The notes under the pieces: model-generated
Databases searched by the model: none
Seen by the model: the letters and a program-made list of their open reading frames with translations, nothing else
What the model was told of the DNA's origin: nothing
Assembly: GCA_043228905.1 (NCBI GenBank)
Contig: JBHGNT010000010.1
Coordinates: 4,154,001-4,218,000, forward strand
From: Azolla caroliniana
Lineage: Eukaryota; Polypodiophyta
Direction of reading: 5' to 3'
DNA: 64,000 nt
In this document: piece after piece, positions 54,082 through 64,000 of the stretch
Layout of the letters: each line of letters starts with the position of its first letter
How positions within the stretch are numbered: position 1 is the stretch's first letter
Made by a program: the position numbers and the translations under genes

Positions 54082-54897
54082 ATGCACACACTCGAAAAAG
54101 GCGCCAGAATGCACAGACAAAAACCACTGCGCGTAGAGACCCTTTACTTTCGCGAACCCAGGAGCATAGAAGCACCAAGACGCTGCAAGATCATCAGACG
54201 AGAACCTACACATAGAGAACCCCCGCCTTCTGAACTCTCTCTCTCTCTCAACCTCACTCTCATCACCATCCAACCTCGCCACTGCAATCCGACCTCGCAA
54301 ACGCTGTCGGAAACCGCCAAGACATGGCTAAAGCAACACGGACTCGAGGGCTTCTTGATGATGATGGAAGTACCGCCACACAAAGAAGCCGACAAAGTGA
54401 TCAAAGAAATCGACACAGAGGTCATAACGGCAGAGGCGATTCGAGCGTTAACAGGCCTTCCGGAGGGAGGCATACTCACAATTGACAATCCAACCCCGGA
54501 GCAACTCATCAGGTATTTTGGTGAGTACTCTCTAGCCAGCAAGGGCTACCAGACACAGGGCGACGGAGATATGTTGTTCCGCGAAATTGCTCGTGTGCTC
54601 CACGAATACGGCCACGTGTACCCTAGACCCCCTGTCATGCCGCAAAACCGGGCAGGGATGATCATCGCCACCTATGAAGGGATCAAGGTGGATTGGCCGA
54701 TATTGATCGCAGACGGGTTGTGTGCGGCGATCGAGATCATCAGAGGCAAAGACGGCAAAGAAGGGCGAGATGGACGGAGGATATGGCACGTCGTAACACA
54801 GTGGCCCACCTTGCTTGTGCTTGGCCGGCAAAGGAGTCCAGAGTGGGAAACAAAGAGTTATTTAAGTAGTAGGAATGTGGTTGTAATTAAGCTATGA
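54082..54897 (+). CDS. Second ORF of the TR-GAG element, function unknown (271 aa)
   Basis: Uninterrupted from an ATG at 54082 to a TGA 82 bases inside the 3' LTR, so its last 26 residues are encoded by the LTR. The N-terminal 60 residues are basic and Arg-rich; the rest is mixed, with AEAIRALTGLPEGGILTIDN, YFGEYSLASKGYQTQGDGDM, VLHEYGHVYPRPPVMPQNRA and IKVDWPILIADGLCAAIEII. I know TGLP-x-G motifs from uncharacterised ORFs of plant retroelements, but I cannot assign a family; it has no RT, integrase or protease motif. It stays open while GAG is broken, and it lies where a polypurine tract would be expected. May be a captured or element-specific gene. Confidence 0.6.
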   Translation: MHTLEKGARMHRQKPLRVETLYFREPRSIEAPRRCKIIRREPTHREPPPSELSLSLNLTLITIQPRHCNPTSQTLSETAKTWLKQHGLEGFLMMMEVPPHKEADKVIKEIDTEVITAEAIRALTGLPEGGILTIDNPTPEQLIRYFGEYSLASKGYQTQGDGDMLFREIARVLHEYGHVYPRPPVMPQNRAGMIIATYEGIKVDWPILIADGLCAAIEIIRGKDGKEGRDGRRIWHVVTQWPTLLVLGRQRSPEWETKSYLSSRNVVVIKL

Positions 54898-55250
54898 GTG
54901 TAGACGGACAGACCGGAATCGGTATGCCGTTCCGGATCCGGACCGATCCCGAACAGGTACGGATGGCACCGTTTTGTAATACATACCAGAAACCTATTTA
55001 AAGGCCCGGATACAATGTAATGAATGGCGGTTAATTAATAAAAGCTTAGCGTTGTTATCTCTCTGTGTTGATTACCGTTCTGTCTTAATTGTTATATCTT
55101 ACGCGTGTGATTTTGAAAGACGATCATGCTAAGTAACTTAATTGAGTCGAATTAAGCGTTGAGTCTAATCCGATTGCCGTAACACCCTTTGGTGAAGTGT
55201 CTTCCGTAGACACTCTGTGTTAGGCCATTGTCCGGCCCTAAGAGTTAACA
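54816..55250 (+). repeat. 3' LTR of the TR-GAG element
   Basis: 435 bp, tgtgcttggccggc...gagttaaca, followed by the target-duplication copy ataag. No purine-rich tract immediately precedes it. Confidence 0.88.
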
Positions 55251-55255
55251 ATAAG

Positions 55256-56086
55256 TATGTTAAGGAAGCCTAAAATGACTAGAATTGGAATTAGAATTTT
55301 TATCGTCTATTAAGAGGCCAAATTTGACCTATGGGACCAAAGTGTACATGTGTTCTTGATATGTGTCTCCTTCCTAAAAAGGGGTATTCATACATTGAAG
55401 CACAATAAGGCATGCACATATGAGCTCAACCTTCTAGGCGATGTCTTTAGTATGGCACTTAAGTAATCACTCCCTCTTAATATGTCATCACATCTTGAAT
55501 GAATTGCACTATATGTTGAGCATGTGAAGAGCAAGTGACATTCATCCTCTACCATGCCTTCATGTAAACACCTTCATTGCATAGTTTACATGCCCTCAAA
55601 TTCGTTACATTTTGATACCATAATGCAACTTTAATGCCAAACTTGTGAGATCGAGTGTGAAATAGTGTGAGGGCTCTATGAGCATTAGTGCTCATATTGG
55701 TAATGAGATAAGGTTGGATCAAATCAATAAGCATTACTAGAATGTGTAAGAGTGGAGAAACCAAACTAAACACCCTAAAAATCTCATATCATTTTAGAAA
55801 AGGGGATGAAGGAATCAATAACTTTGATATACACAAAACTCTACAACATTCTCAACCAAATAGGAAGGTAAGTAGTACATGTGACAAATCCAATCTGATT
55901 GTCGACGATGATGGTGAGAATCCTTTTTGAGCATCATGAACTGACTTTATGATGTTCAAAATGCCGCTGACTGGAACCTAATATGGTTCCCTTTGTTTTT
56001 AATAGGATCTGTAAAGCTCTTGCTCAAATGACAATAAACAATCAGGACACCATTGCCAACATCAGAAACAAAATAGATAGATTCGA
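55256..56086. other. Spacer between the TR-GAG element and the NTRC gene
   Basis: AT-rich, no gene recognised. The right end should hold the 3' UTR of the minus-strand NTRC gene. Confidence 0.4.
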
Positions 56087-56306
56087 TCATTTGTTCAATT
56101 CAATGATCTCACGATATTCTTTCTTCATCTTGACTCCTGAGATTGACCTGGCCATGGAAGCAAGAGAATTTCAAGTACATTGTTAGGAATGGTATATATC
56201 TATATCTACACACATATGTACATATGCAAGTATATATGTATGCACGTCATGTGTGTAGTTATCTGGTTATCTAATTCTCGTGAGCAAACAACAATTTGGT
56301 GCTTAC

Positions 56307-56411
56307 TTAAGCATCTCTTTCTCCTTGAAAAATTGGACACAAGGTGTTCCCATGATCCCAGCTGCTTCAGCTATCTCCGGAATGCAGATCCTTTTCATAC
56401 TCCTCTATCAC
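56307..56411 (-). pseudogene. NTRC: NTRC exon 9 with a deletion of about 26 nt
   Basis: Acceptor before 56411 and donor GTAAGC after 56307 are good. Translation starts [10 protein letters not shown] in one frame and ends [20 protein letters not shown] then KEMLK in another; the junction is near 56375-56382. The missing part corresponds to the HFVEIDIEED beta-strand of the thioredoxin fold. The shifted frame reaches TGA at once. Confidence 0.85.
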
Positions 56412-58882
56412 CTGTAAGTTGGATTGTCATAACAAATGTTCAGAAGTGAGTTTTACATCCAACTTTTCATAATACAAAGGTATCAAGTTCAAGTTGATTA
56501 ATATAATAATGTTTAGAAGGTAGAGCACCAACAACAACACGTGCATTCATTACGTTCAGCATATTAGGCCTTTTTGAGGTATGCCTATACTTGACGTGCA
56601 TTGTAATGGTGGTGTGCCATTATCCTTCATTGTATTGAAATAAGATCATTTCCATTATATTTAACAAAGAGAGATTGTGTGCGTCTATGTATGGGTGTGG
56701 GTGCATGCAGGTGCATGATGGGTGTGGGTGCAGGTGTGTGTGTGTGTGTGTGTGTGGAGAGATAGGTGGTCTACCTTCAGTATTAACTCCATAGAGGCAT
56801 GGACTGACTAGAGGCAATTGCTTTTTTAGCATGGTTCAATAAGAAGATACTCACTATTTCATAGTGTCTAATGGCTTGTAAGATTTGGGATTACATTGCT
56901 TGTTCAATTTACATAAAATGACCTAACTTTAGAGCTGGAGGTTAATTTTCTCTTTGTGGTAGTATTGTGTCACAATTGGGTTATCCGCAATACTTTTTAA
57001 TGTGTGATGTTAGACATGGAATTAAGGAACATGTACGTAGATCTGGCAGTTAAGTTTATTAGAGCAAATAGGGATTCTTTTCTCAGCAAGGTTTTCTTCC
57101 TGTCTATTGGCACTTCTGCATGTCCCAATACCCATAGCGCAACAACAGTAAAATAGTTGCAGTAACATTGTCATGTTTTCACCATGCAATTAAGATAATT
57201 CTGTTTTCACCAGAGAGAGAGAGAGTAGATTACCTTGCCAAGCATGGGTTTTAGGGTTCGGCAAGGTCCACATGTTGGCGATGTATATAGTGCAATTATC
57301 AAACGAGAGCTTTCATGGTAAAGCTTTCGAAGAGCATACTACAAATTGATATAAACTGAAATCAAAAAATAGATTATGTGAACAGTTGAATGTGTAGTTT
57401 ATTCTGTGTTCATAAACAATTACCTGCCCCTTGTGCTTTGCCAAAGTTATGTCAAATCCCATTGACAAATCTTGGGAATGATGATCCTTCTTCGTAACCT
57501 CTACCTTTGGCTATTTAGAAGAGAATGAAAGAATTTTGTAAGGACTGTCATGTTAGAATTCACTAAAGCACTTTGCCATCATTAAACAAAACAACAAAAC
57601 GAATGAGAGTTTTGCTTTGATACACATGTAACCTGATGATATTCCACAATAAGATTGTTCTGTGCAAGGTAGCGCTCTGCAGATAATGCCGCCATACAGC
57701 CTGAACCAGCTGCTGTCACCGCCTGTCTCCATTCTGGATCCTGCAGAAGAAAAGTTAAATAAGAATACGCAAACAAATTAAAACCGGATATGTAGTAGCT
57801 AGGACAAATGGAGCTACATCCACTTTAAGACTGCAGAATTAGGGGACATCGTGGTATGAAGAACTAATCCTCAGCCAAATAAACTAAATCTATATCAGCC
57901 CACAAAAGCCATGGGTGAGGATATAAACTCTTATCACTCCATTTATAGCTTGTAAAATGCACCAGGAATTATTTCTCCACATATAGGATCAAGTATTTAC
58001 TACTTAAATTATATACCTGAATATCTCCAGCAGCAAACACTCCCGGTACAGAGGTCTCAGCTCCACCATTCCGTACATGTATATAACCACCTTGATCAAG
58101 ATCGACTTGTCCTTCAATAAGTTGACTGTTGGGTTTATGACCAATCCCATAGAAAAGACCCTTCACATCCAAGATTCTTTCCTCCTTCGAAATAATATCA
58201 ATTAAAATGATCCCACTCATTTGTCCTTTCTTATCATCAGTAACATCTACTATCTGTGTGTTAAAATGAACAGTTACATTTGGGTTATCCAGAACTCTGC
58301 ATCAACAGACCAAAAAACATCTATGAGAGCACAACTCTTTTGTATACTGTTAATTGTAGATGTTATTTGTACATTACCTATCTTGCATAGCTTTAGATGC
58401 ACGCATTTGATCCCGGCGAACTAGTAAATGTACATGAGAAGCATATTTAGTTAAGTAAAGGGCTTCTTCAGTTGCTGCGTCTCCACCTCCCACAACCGCA
58501 AGCTCTTGGCCTTTGAAAAGTGGGGAGGCCCCATCACAAATGGCACATGCACTAATACCCCTACTCCAAAACTCATGTTCACGTGGCAATCCTAGCCGCT
58601 TGGCAGTTGCGCCAGTTGCCACAATTATGCTATGGCATTTTACCTACAATCAGTGAATAAATGCCCAAGTTATATATAGATTGGTGTGATATTTGGCTGA
58701 ATGGTAGGAAATGCTTCCAAAACCAATCAAGCTGCAGGTCTTACCTCACTATCAGTGCTTCTTACAGTAAATGGTCTATTTGTGACATCTACGAATTCCA
58801 CATCTTCTGTACGAAGCTGTGCACCCCATCTCTCTGCCTGCTTTCTCATCCTGAAACATATTATCATCAATATTCAAGATCA

Positions 58883-59212
<330 letters not shown>

Positions 59213-60529
59213 TTATAAACTCTTGGAGTGCTGAGTTTTCACGAGAAAAGAGCAATAGAAATATTTTCGTATTCACCCTCCAACTTGAAGTATTATAAAT
59301 CCAGAACTAAATAAATTCCCATACTTTGCATCCACAAAACTTCTCAAATGGCCCATAGATCTCGACCAATCACAAGCACCGTAGACCACTAGAATCTAGT
59401 GATACATATATCTCGTGAGTGTGGAGCATAATGAGTATTGAAATGATATAGATATCAACATTTGTATGGAATCAGGCTATGCGGGTCTGTGATCACATTG
59501 AGTTTTTATCACTACCTAATAGACATACTACCAGAATCAGACATGATGAGGCATAGCACTAGCATAGAGAGACGTCCTTGTAAATATAAGTAGCACAGGC
59601 TATATATCAGTGTATGTACACGAATGTACAAACTCAAATTAAGTAATCATTAAAGGTAAAAAGTGTCTATCCATGCAAATGACTCTATATTCATTACTAT
59701 TTTAACTGTAAAGAGATTCGTGGCATTCAATCAACATCACCTATTGCATACACCAGGTGCCAACATTTATTATTTTTGGCAAATCATTACCTACAATCAA
59801 GCAATTGTAGGTTCATATCATCAACGTCAATCTTAAGTATTACTTAATCCAATTAAGACTTGAAATAAATAAAAACTCGGTCAAAACTATTAGGACAATT
59901 ATCCAACCAGTTGTGTATACACTAAATACAGACATGAGATAATGATACTATAGAGAGGATTGGGTTTACAACTATATATAGTTTAGCACTCTTACTCAAA
60001 TAAGTGTCCCTATGCCAGAGTCACTGTGTAACACACATGAGATAAATAATACATATAAACAGTGAACCATGATATATAGAGAGAAACTATATTTATAGTC
60101 TAGCTAATGCTTGAAATATCTCGTATTCATATAGAAACATTTAGTCCTTTCTAGGATCAAACTCTGAAAGATGGGAAAGAATATGACAGATATATCAAAC
60201 ATGCATTTGCAGAAAATCTATGTTTGGCGAATAAATCTAAACTTGGAAGATGCCACAGCAAACTAGTATTTACAAAGGAAGAACAACATGGATAGAAGGA
60301 ATGTCAGGTCTCATTATATCTGCCTCATCTGAGAAAAGCATTGCAAAGCACCTACAGCTCCTCCTCATTTAACATGGGCAACCAACATATCCCAGTATAT
60401 CACGAGATTTTGCCCCTACATATGTATGCATGCAGGTAATTATACATTTATTTACATAAAAGTAGGTAGGTAAGCATGTACCTATGCATGTAATTCTGTA
60501 TACATTTACGCATTTGCGTACACATAGAC

Positions 60530-60690
60530 TGAGCGTATGTATGTATGTATGTATCTGTGAGTGCAAACATATTTATGTATATGGCTTGTACGTAGGTATG
60601 CATGTATTGTACTCGTGTATATGGACTGTACCATGTACGTATGTGTGTGTGTATGTATGTATGTTCATGCTTCATACATGTGTCTATGCA
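60530..60690. repeat. tatg/gtgt-rich simple sequence in NTRC intron 1
   Basis: Several (tatg)n and (tg)n runs (for example 60537-60552 and 60637-60662) in a degenerate array. Creates spurious open frames on both strands. Confidence 0.8.
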
Positions 60691-61208
60691 TGTGTGTTTG
60701 TGCTTCATATTTGTGTATGCATATGTAGTTTGTAAGTGAAAGATAATTATACATACAGAAAATGTAAAAACATCGTGTAATTCGTCATCATCATCAATTA
60801 TGATTCTGACATTGTGGAAATGTTCAAAAAAAGGGAATCCGATCAAACCTGAAGGAGGAGAAGCGGGGCTCTCATCAACAGTGACAGAAGAAGCCGCCAC
60901 AAGAAAGGAAGCAGCAGAAGGTCGAGGAGATTTCCGCCATGTTGGTCTGGAGACGATCCATGAGGCGCCGCGGCGCGAGAGGAAGAAGTAATTGTTGTTA
61001 TTGCTGGAGTGAGAATTGTAGTAGAGGGGACGAGGGATGAGCAGAGCATTGCCGAAGAAGTCATTAGAAGAAGAAGAAGAAGAAGAAGAAGACGATGATG
61101 ATGATGATGAAGGAGAGAGAGAGGGATCAAGGGGATGAGAGATACCCCAATAGAGAGAGGTAGCTGCCATAGCCATTGCCAAGAGAGAAAAGAGTGGAAG
61201 AGAGATGA

Positions 61209-61223
61209 TCTCTCTCTCTCCCT

Positions 61224-61282
<59 letters not shown>
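61209..61282. repeat. NTRC: (CT)n tract next to the NTRC start codon
   Basis: Almost pure CT over about 70 bp, 33 bp upstream of the NTRC ATG on the minus strand, where it reads as (GA)n. It lies in the probable 5' UTR or core promoter. GA/CT repeats in plant promoters are bound by GAGA-type factors; a role here is only a possibility. Confidence 0.85.
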
Positions 61283-61284
<2 letters not shown>

Positions 61285-61504
61285 AATCAGCGATGGCGGG
61301 CCCTGCTACGCACCCCCATCTGCTGGAGCATCGTAGCAGAAGAAGGAGCTTGTGGCTGGGAAGCTACCATGGCCATGGAAAGACCATCACTGCGTGTCCA
61401 CACTTGTCCGCCCAAAAAAAAAACAAAATCTTCAGGGGACATCCCAATTTCATGATTCATCGTAGCCAGGTTCCCGGACCGCCCTCCAGAGATCGCAAAT
61501 AGCC

Positions 61505-61851
61505 ACAAAGCTTCAAAAGAAACTATGAGCAGATAGATTGGCATGTGTGTGTGTGTGTGTGCGCGCGCGCGCCTAAATAATCATGCGTAGAGAGGGATGA
61601 TGTAAGCTTTGAAAGAAACTATGGACATATGAAATTGATATATAAGAAGAGACTGTCATTTATAAATATGGTGCCCAGACAATCATGCACATACGGAGGT
61701 GTAGGCTTTGAAACAAACTGCGGACAAATGAAGCCGATATAAGAAGAGATTTGACATATATAAATATGGTGCCTAGATAGTCTTGCGCATACGGAGGCGT
61801 AAGGTTTGATACAAACTACGGATAAATGAAGTTGATATAAGAAGCGATTGG

Positions 61852-61904
<53 letters not shown>

Positions 61905-62235
61905 TGCCTAAACAATCGTGCGTAGAGAGGGATGTGTAAGCTTTGAAAGAAACTATGAACAGATGAAACTGATATAAGAAGAAACTAACATATATGATAT
62001 GGTGCCTAGACAGTCCTGCACATACGGAGGCATAAGCTTTGAAACAAAATATGGACAGATGAAGTTGATATAAGAAGAGACTACCATATATAAATATGGT
62101 GCCTCGACAATCAATCATGCACATATGGAGGCGTAAGCTTTGAAACAAATTGCAGATAGATGAAGTCGATATAAGAAGAGACTCACATATATAAATTTGG
62201 TACCAAAACAATGGTGCGTAGAGGGAGGCATCATG
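61505..62235 (+). repeat. 98-bp tandem array with a three-unit higher-order period
   Basis: About seven units; unit starts (gtgcc-type) at about 61671, 61769, 61904, 62002, 62099 and 62200, with an earlier unit from about 61573. Two unit types alternate as A-B-B: A units carry cgtagagaggga and B units carry cacatacggagg. (GT)n expansions sit just before the first two A units (61541-61560 and 61855-61903). Confidence 0.8.
61855..61903. repeat. (GT)n microsatellite inside the 98-bp array
   Basis: About 23 GT units at the junction of a B and an A unit. Confidence 0.95.
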
Positions 62236-62239
62236 TTCG

Positions 62240-63120
62240 TCATTTGATTGGCTTTTTATGACATGAGGCTAAGTATGTGCATTGATTATGCATCTATTTG
62301 ATAGAGATGTCATGGGAACCCTAATTGATTTTGTGGTGAGTCGACAAGAGAGTCTATTTTATCGATTGTAATTAATACATTACTATTTACAGAGAGAGAG
62401 GACCTCTACATTCCATTGTGGCATGAAAGAGGCGTGCTTGTTGAGCCTTAAACACAAAGTAATAACTGACCACGTTCACCAAGGGAAGCTAGTTAGTAAA
62501 GAGAGAAAAGGAGTATCATCTTCGGATGTCAAACATGACCTTATCAATTCCTAAACTCTATCATTTTCACATAATACATGTGAATGTGACCACTGACTCT
62601 CAATATTCAAAAACTTTATGAATGAATGTCCCAATGAAGAGTACATGGTATGATTGTGAGAGAAATTCATGCAAGGATTGGATTTGGTCGAAGATGTGTG
62701 GAAAGTGATCAAAGGCAGAGAGCATTGTATCAAAGTGTGATACTCATACTCTTGAACTTGTTTAGGATTTCTCTCATTACTTGTGCCCCAACGTTTTGTC
62801 TCACATCATAATGAATATGATCTAAGTTGCATGGAAACAATAGTTTGGATAGCAAACAACAAGAGAGCCTCTGACATGTATCTATGGGTACAATTTCCCT
62901 ATTCGATGAAAAATATGGCTTTGTAGTTAGGTGCAACATATGTCATCTAACACATGAAGTGTGAGCCTCCACATCTTTCCTATGTCATGATTCATTGGCA
63001 TTGTGAAAAGGCCTCATTCATTGAGGAATCTATTCATGCATCACGACATAAGTGTGTCGCATTCTAATTTTTCCATATCTTGCATGCAACCAGAACACAA
63101 AACTTTGTTTGTTTGTTTTG
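62240..63120. other. Right-end intergenic DNA
   Basis: No gene recognised. Contains a fragment ctacattccattgtggcatg at about 62404 that resembles the 3' part of the SINE-like sequence at 63265-63283, so a further SINE remnant is possible. Confidence 0.35.
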
Positions 63121-63147
63121 CGTGCGTGCGTGTGCGTGTGTGTGTGC

Positions 63148-63198
<51 letters not shown>
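63121..63198. repeat. Compound (GT)n-(GA)n microsatellite
   Basis: GT/GC-rich run to about 63168 followed by about 15 GA units, directly before the SINE-like head. Confidence 0.95.
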
Positions 63199-63201
<3 letters not shown>

Positions 63202-63203
63202 AG

Positions 63204-63290
63204 ATGGATGTAGCTCAGTTGGTAAGGTTGCCCAATGGAGACCAGGTGGTCATGAGTTCAACCCCTACATTCCACAGTGGCATCTAGTGA
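63204..63290 (+). mobile_element. SINE-like tRNA-derived head, plus strand
   Basis: Pol III A box tagctcagttgg (63211-63222) and B box gagttcaacccc (63254-63265), followed by tacattccacagtggcatct. The acceptor-type ends ggatgta and tacattcc can pair, but the anticodon arm is poor. I read it as a SINE head rather than a working tRNA. Confidence 0.55.
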
Positions 63291-63329
63291 AATAGAGATA
63301 TATATGAAGTATATAATAGAGAGGCGAGA

Positions 63330-63397
63330 AAATTGGGTTTCGAACCCAAGACACAATGCTTGTAGTGTTATCGACTTACCACTAGGGTAAGCTAATT
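63330..63397 (-). mobile_element. SINE-like tRNA-derived head, minus strand
   Basis: On the minus strand: taccctagtggtaag (A box, 63375-63389) and gggttcgaaaccc (B box, 63334-63346), spaced as in plant SINE heads. It lies 40 bp from the plus-strand head in opposite orientation. No poly(A) or target duplication could be fixed. Confidence 0.55.
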
Positions 63398-64000
63398 ACA
63401 AGAGAGAGAGAGAGAGATGGCATCCATGTGAGTATTTCCACCTAGAGGATTCTATAAATACGTTGGATGCATCCCCTTAGGTAGTTCCATCTATGAAGTA
63501 ATGGCAACAATACAACCTATTTTGGAAGGAAGAGGAAGATGGGTCATCGTGATGTGGCTACTAGACTAAATTCATAGACTAATACATCGTGATGTGGCAC
63601 ATGATATACAACATGATCTCGTCTAGTTCCTCTAGTATGAAGAAGACATACACCAAAGGCCCAAGGATTTCTCTCTTAAGATAAAATTGTGTCATGCCTT
63701 CCTACGTTTTTTGATCATTTATATTGTACAATGTAGACCACATGTAGAGCTCGAAAGGATTTTGAAAGTAAGCATTAATATTGAATTGAGGTGGAATGCA
63801 ACTTTTTCAGTCATGTGGCTTGTTACACAACATTGCACTGGATATACAACAATTGTGTAATTATTGTGAGTTTGGCTTTATAACATGACTCATACATCGA
63901 TCATTATAGCTTTTTGTCAAACAATCACAAATTTCACAAAATCAAATTTACACTCGTATTAATTAACCTTTGATTCTAATTATTTGCATGATCAAACCTT
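63398..64000. other. Right-end intergenic DNA, no gene seen
   Basis: AT-rich, with a short (GA)n at about 63402-63416. No coding region or known element recognised before the window ends. Confidence 0.4.

Larger units (their letters stand above)
51993..55250 (+). mobile_element. Non-autonomous LTR retrotransposon with GAG only (TR-GAG type), 3258 bp
   Basis: Two 435-bp LTRs (51993-52427 and 54816-55250), ending ...gttaaca, flanked by the 5-bp duplication ataag (51988-51992 and 55251-55255). The 2388-bp interior encodes a Gypsy-type retrotrans_gag domain and a zinc knuckle but no protease, RT, RNase H or integrase. A second ORF of unknown function follows. This organisation matches the terminal-repeat retrotransposons with GAG domain described in plants, which depend on other elements for transposition. 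The LTRs differ at roughly 15-19 positions, mostly transitions, so the insertion is older than the Copia element. CCGG-rich compared with its flanks. Confidence 0.88.

Noticed and set aside
54144-54831. Minus-strand frames over the second TR-GAG ORF
   Set aside because: They shadow the longer plus-strand ORF and show no family motif; the plus frame is preferred because it is in element orientation.
60369-60848. Extension of the NTRC first-exon frame beyond 60849
   Set aside because: A good GT donor follows codon 109, and the downstream sequence is Thr/His/Tyr low-complexity peptide from tatg repeats. Exon 2 joins in phase.
61619-62211. Minus-strand frames with Thr-His runs
   Set aside because: Translations of the (GT)n tracts and 98-bp tandem units, not proteins.
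63204-63272. Functional tRNA gene
   Set aside because: A and B boxes and part of an acceptor stem are present, but the anticodon arm and T arm do not fold into a standard cloverleaf; a SINE head fits better.

Overview
This is a piece of an angiosperm nuclear genome. The genes have GT-AG introns, the non-coding DNA is AT-rich, and the products are plant-specific: chloroplast NADPH-thioredoxin reductase C, a cuticle-type ABCG half-transporter, a DUF760 protein and a plant HOL/TPMT-type methyltransferase. Plant LINE, Copia, Gypsy, hAT and Mutator-type transposons fill most of the rest. The sequence does not let me name the species.

Layout. 1-5.8 kb: transposon graveyard. A decayed Ty3/Gypsy pol on the minus strand is split by a 5'-truncated LINE, which is itself split by a 145-bp Mutator-like MITE; a short LINE 3' fragment lies beyond. 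6.8-15.3 kb: DUF760 gene (+, 6 exons, 473 aa). 16.7-23.9 kb: SAM methyltransferase gene (-, 8 exons, 229 aa), convergent with the DUF760 gene, with a Copia fragment in intron 3. 25.4-29.7 kb: a LINE whose 5' segment is inverted (twin-priming structure). 31.8-37.1 kb: full-length Tork-like Copia element with apparently identical 616-bp LTRs and one open polyprotein. 39.3-48.7 kb: ABCG half-transporter gene (+, 11 exons, 781 aa). 49.5-51.5 kb: hAT-type MITE copies and a Copia relic. 52.0-55.3 kb: a non-autonomous LTR element carrying only Gypsy-type GAG plus an unassigned second ORF (TR-GAG type). 56.1-61.2 kb: NTRC gene (-, 10 exons) with a frameshifting deletion of about 26 nt in the thioredoxin domain. 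61.5-64 kb: a 98-bp tandem array with a three-unit higher order, microsatellites and two SINE-like tRNA heads.

The four host genes do not form a pathway. Two (NTRC, DUF760) have chloroplast-type N-termini, one probably acts at the plasma membrane and one is a small-molecule methyltransferase. The most interesting material is in the mobile elements: clear target-site duplications allow the insertion order to be read, the Copia element looks very young, and the GAG-only element has an extra ORF of unknown function. All exon models were made by hand from splice consensus, reading phase and remembered family motifs; no alignment was run.
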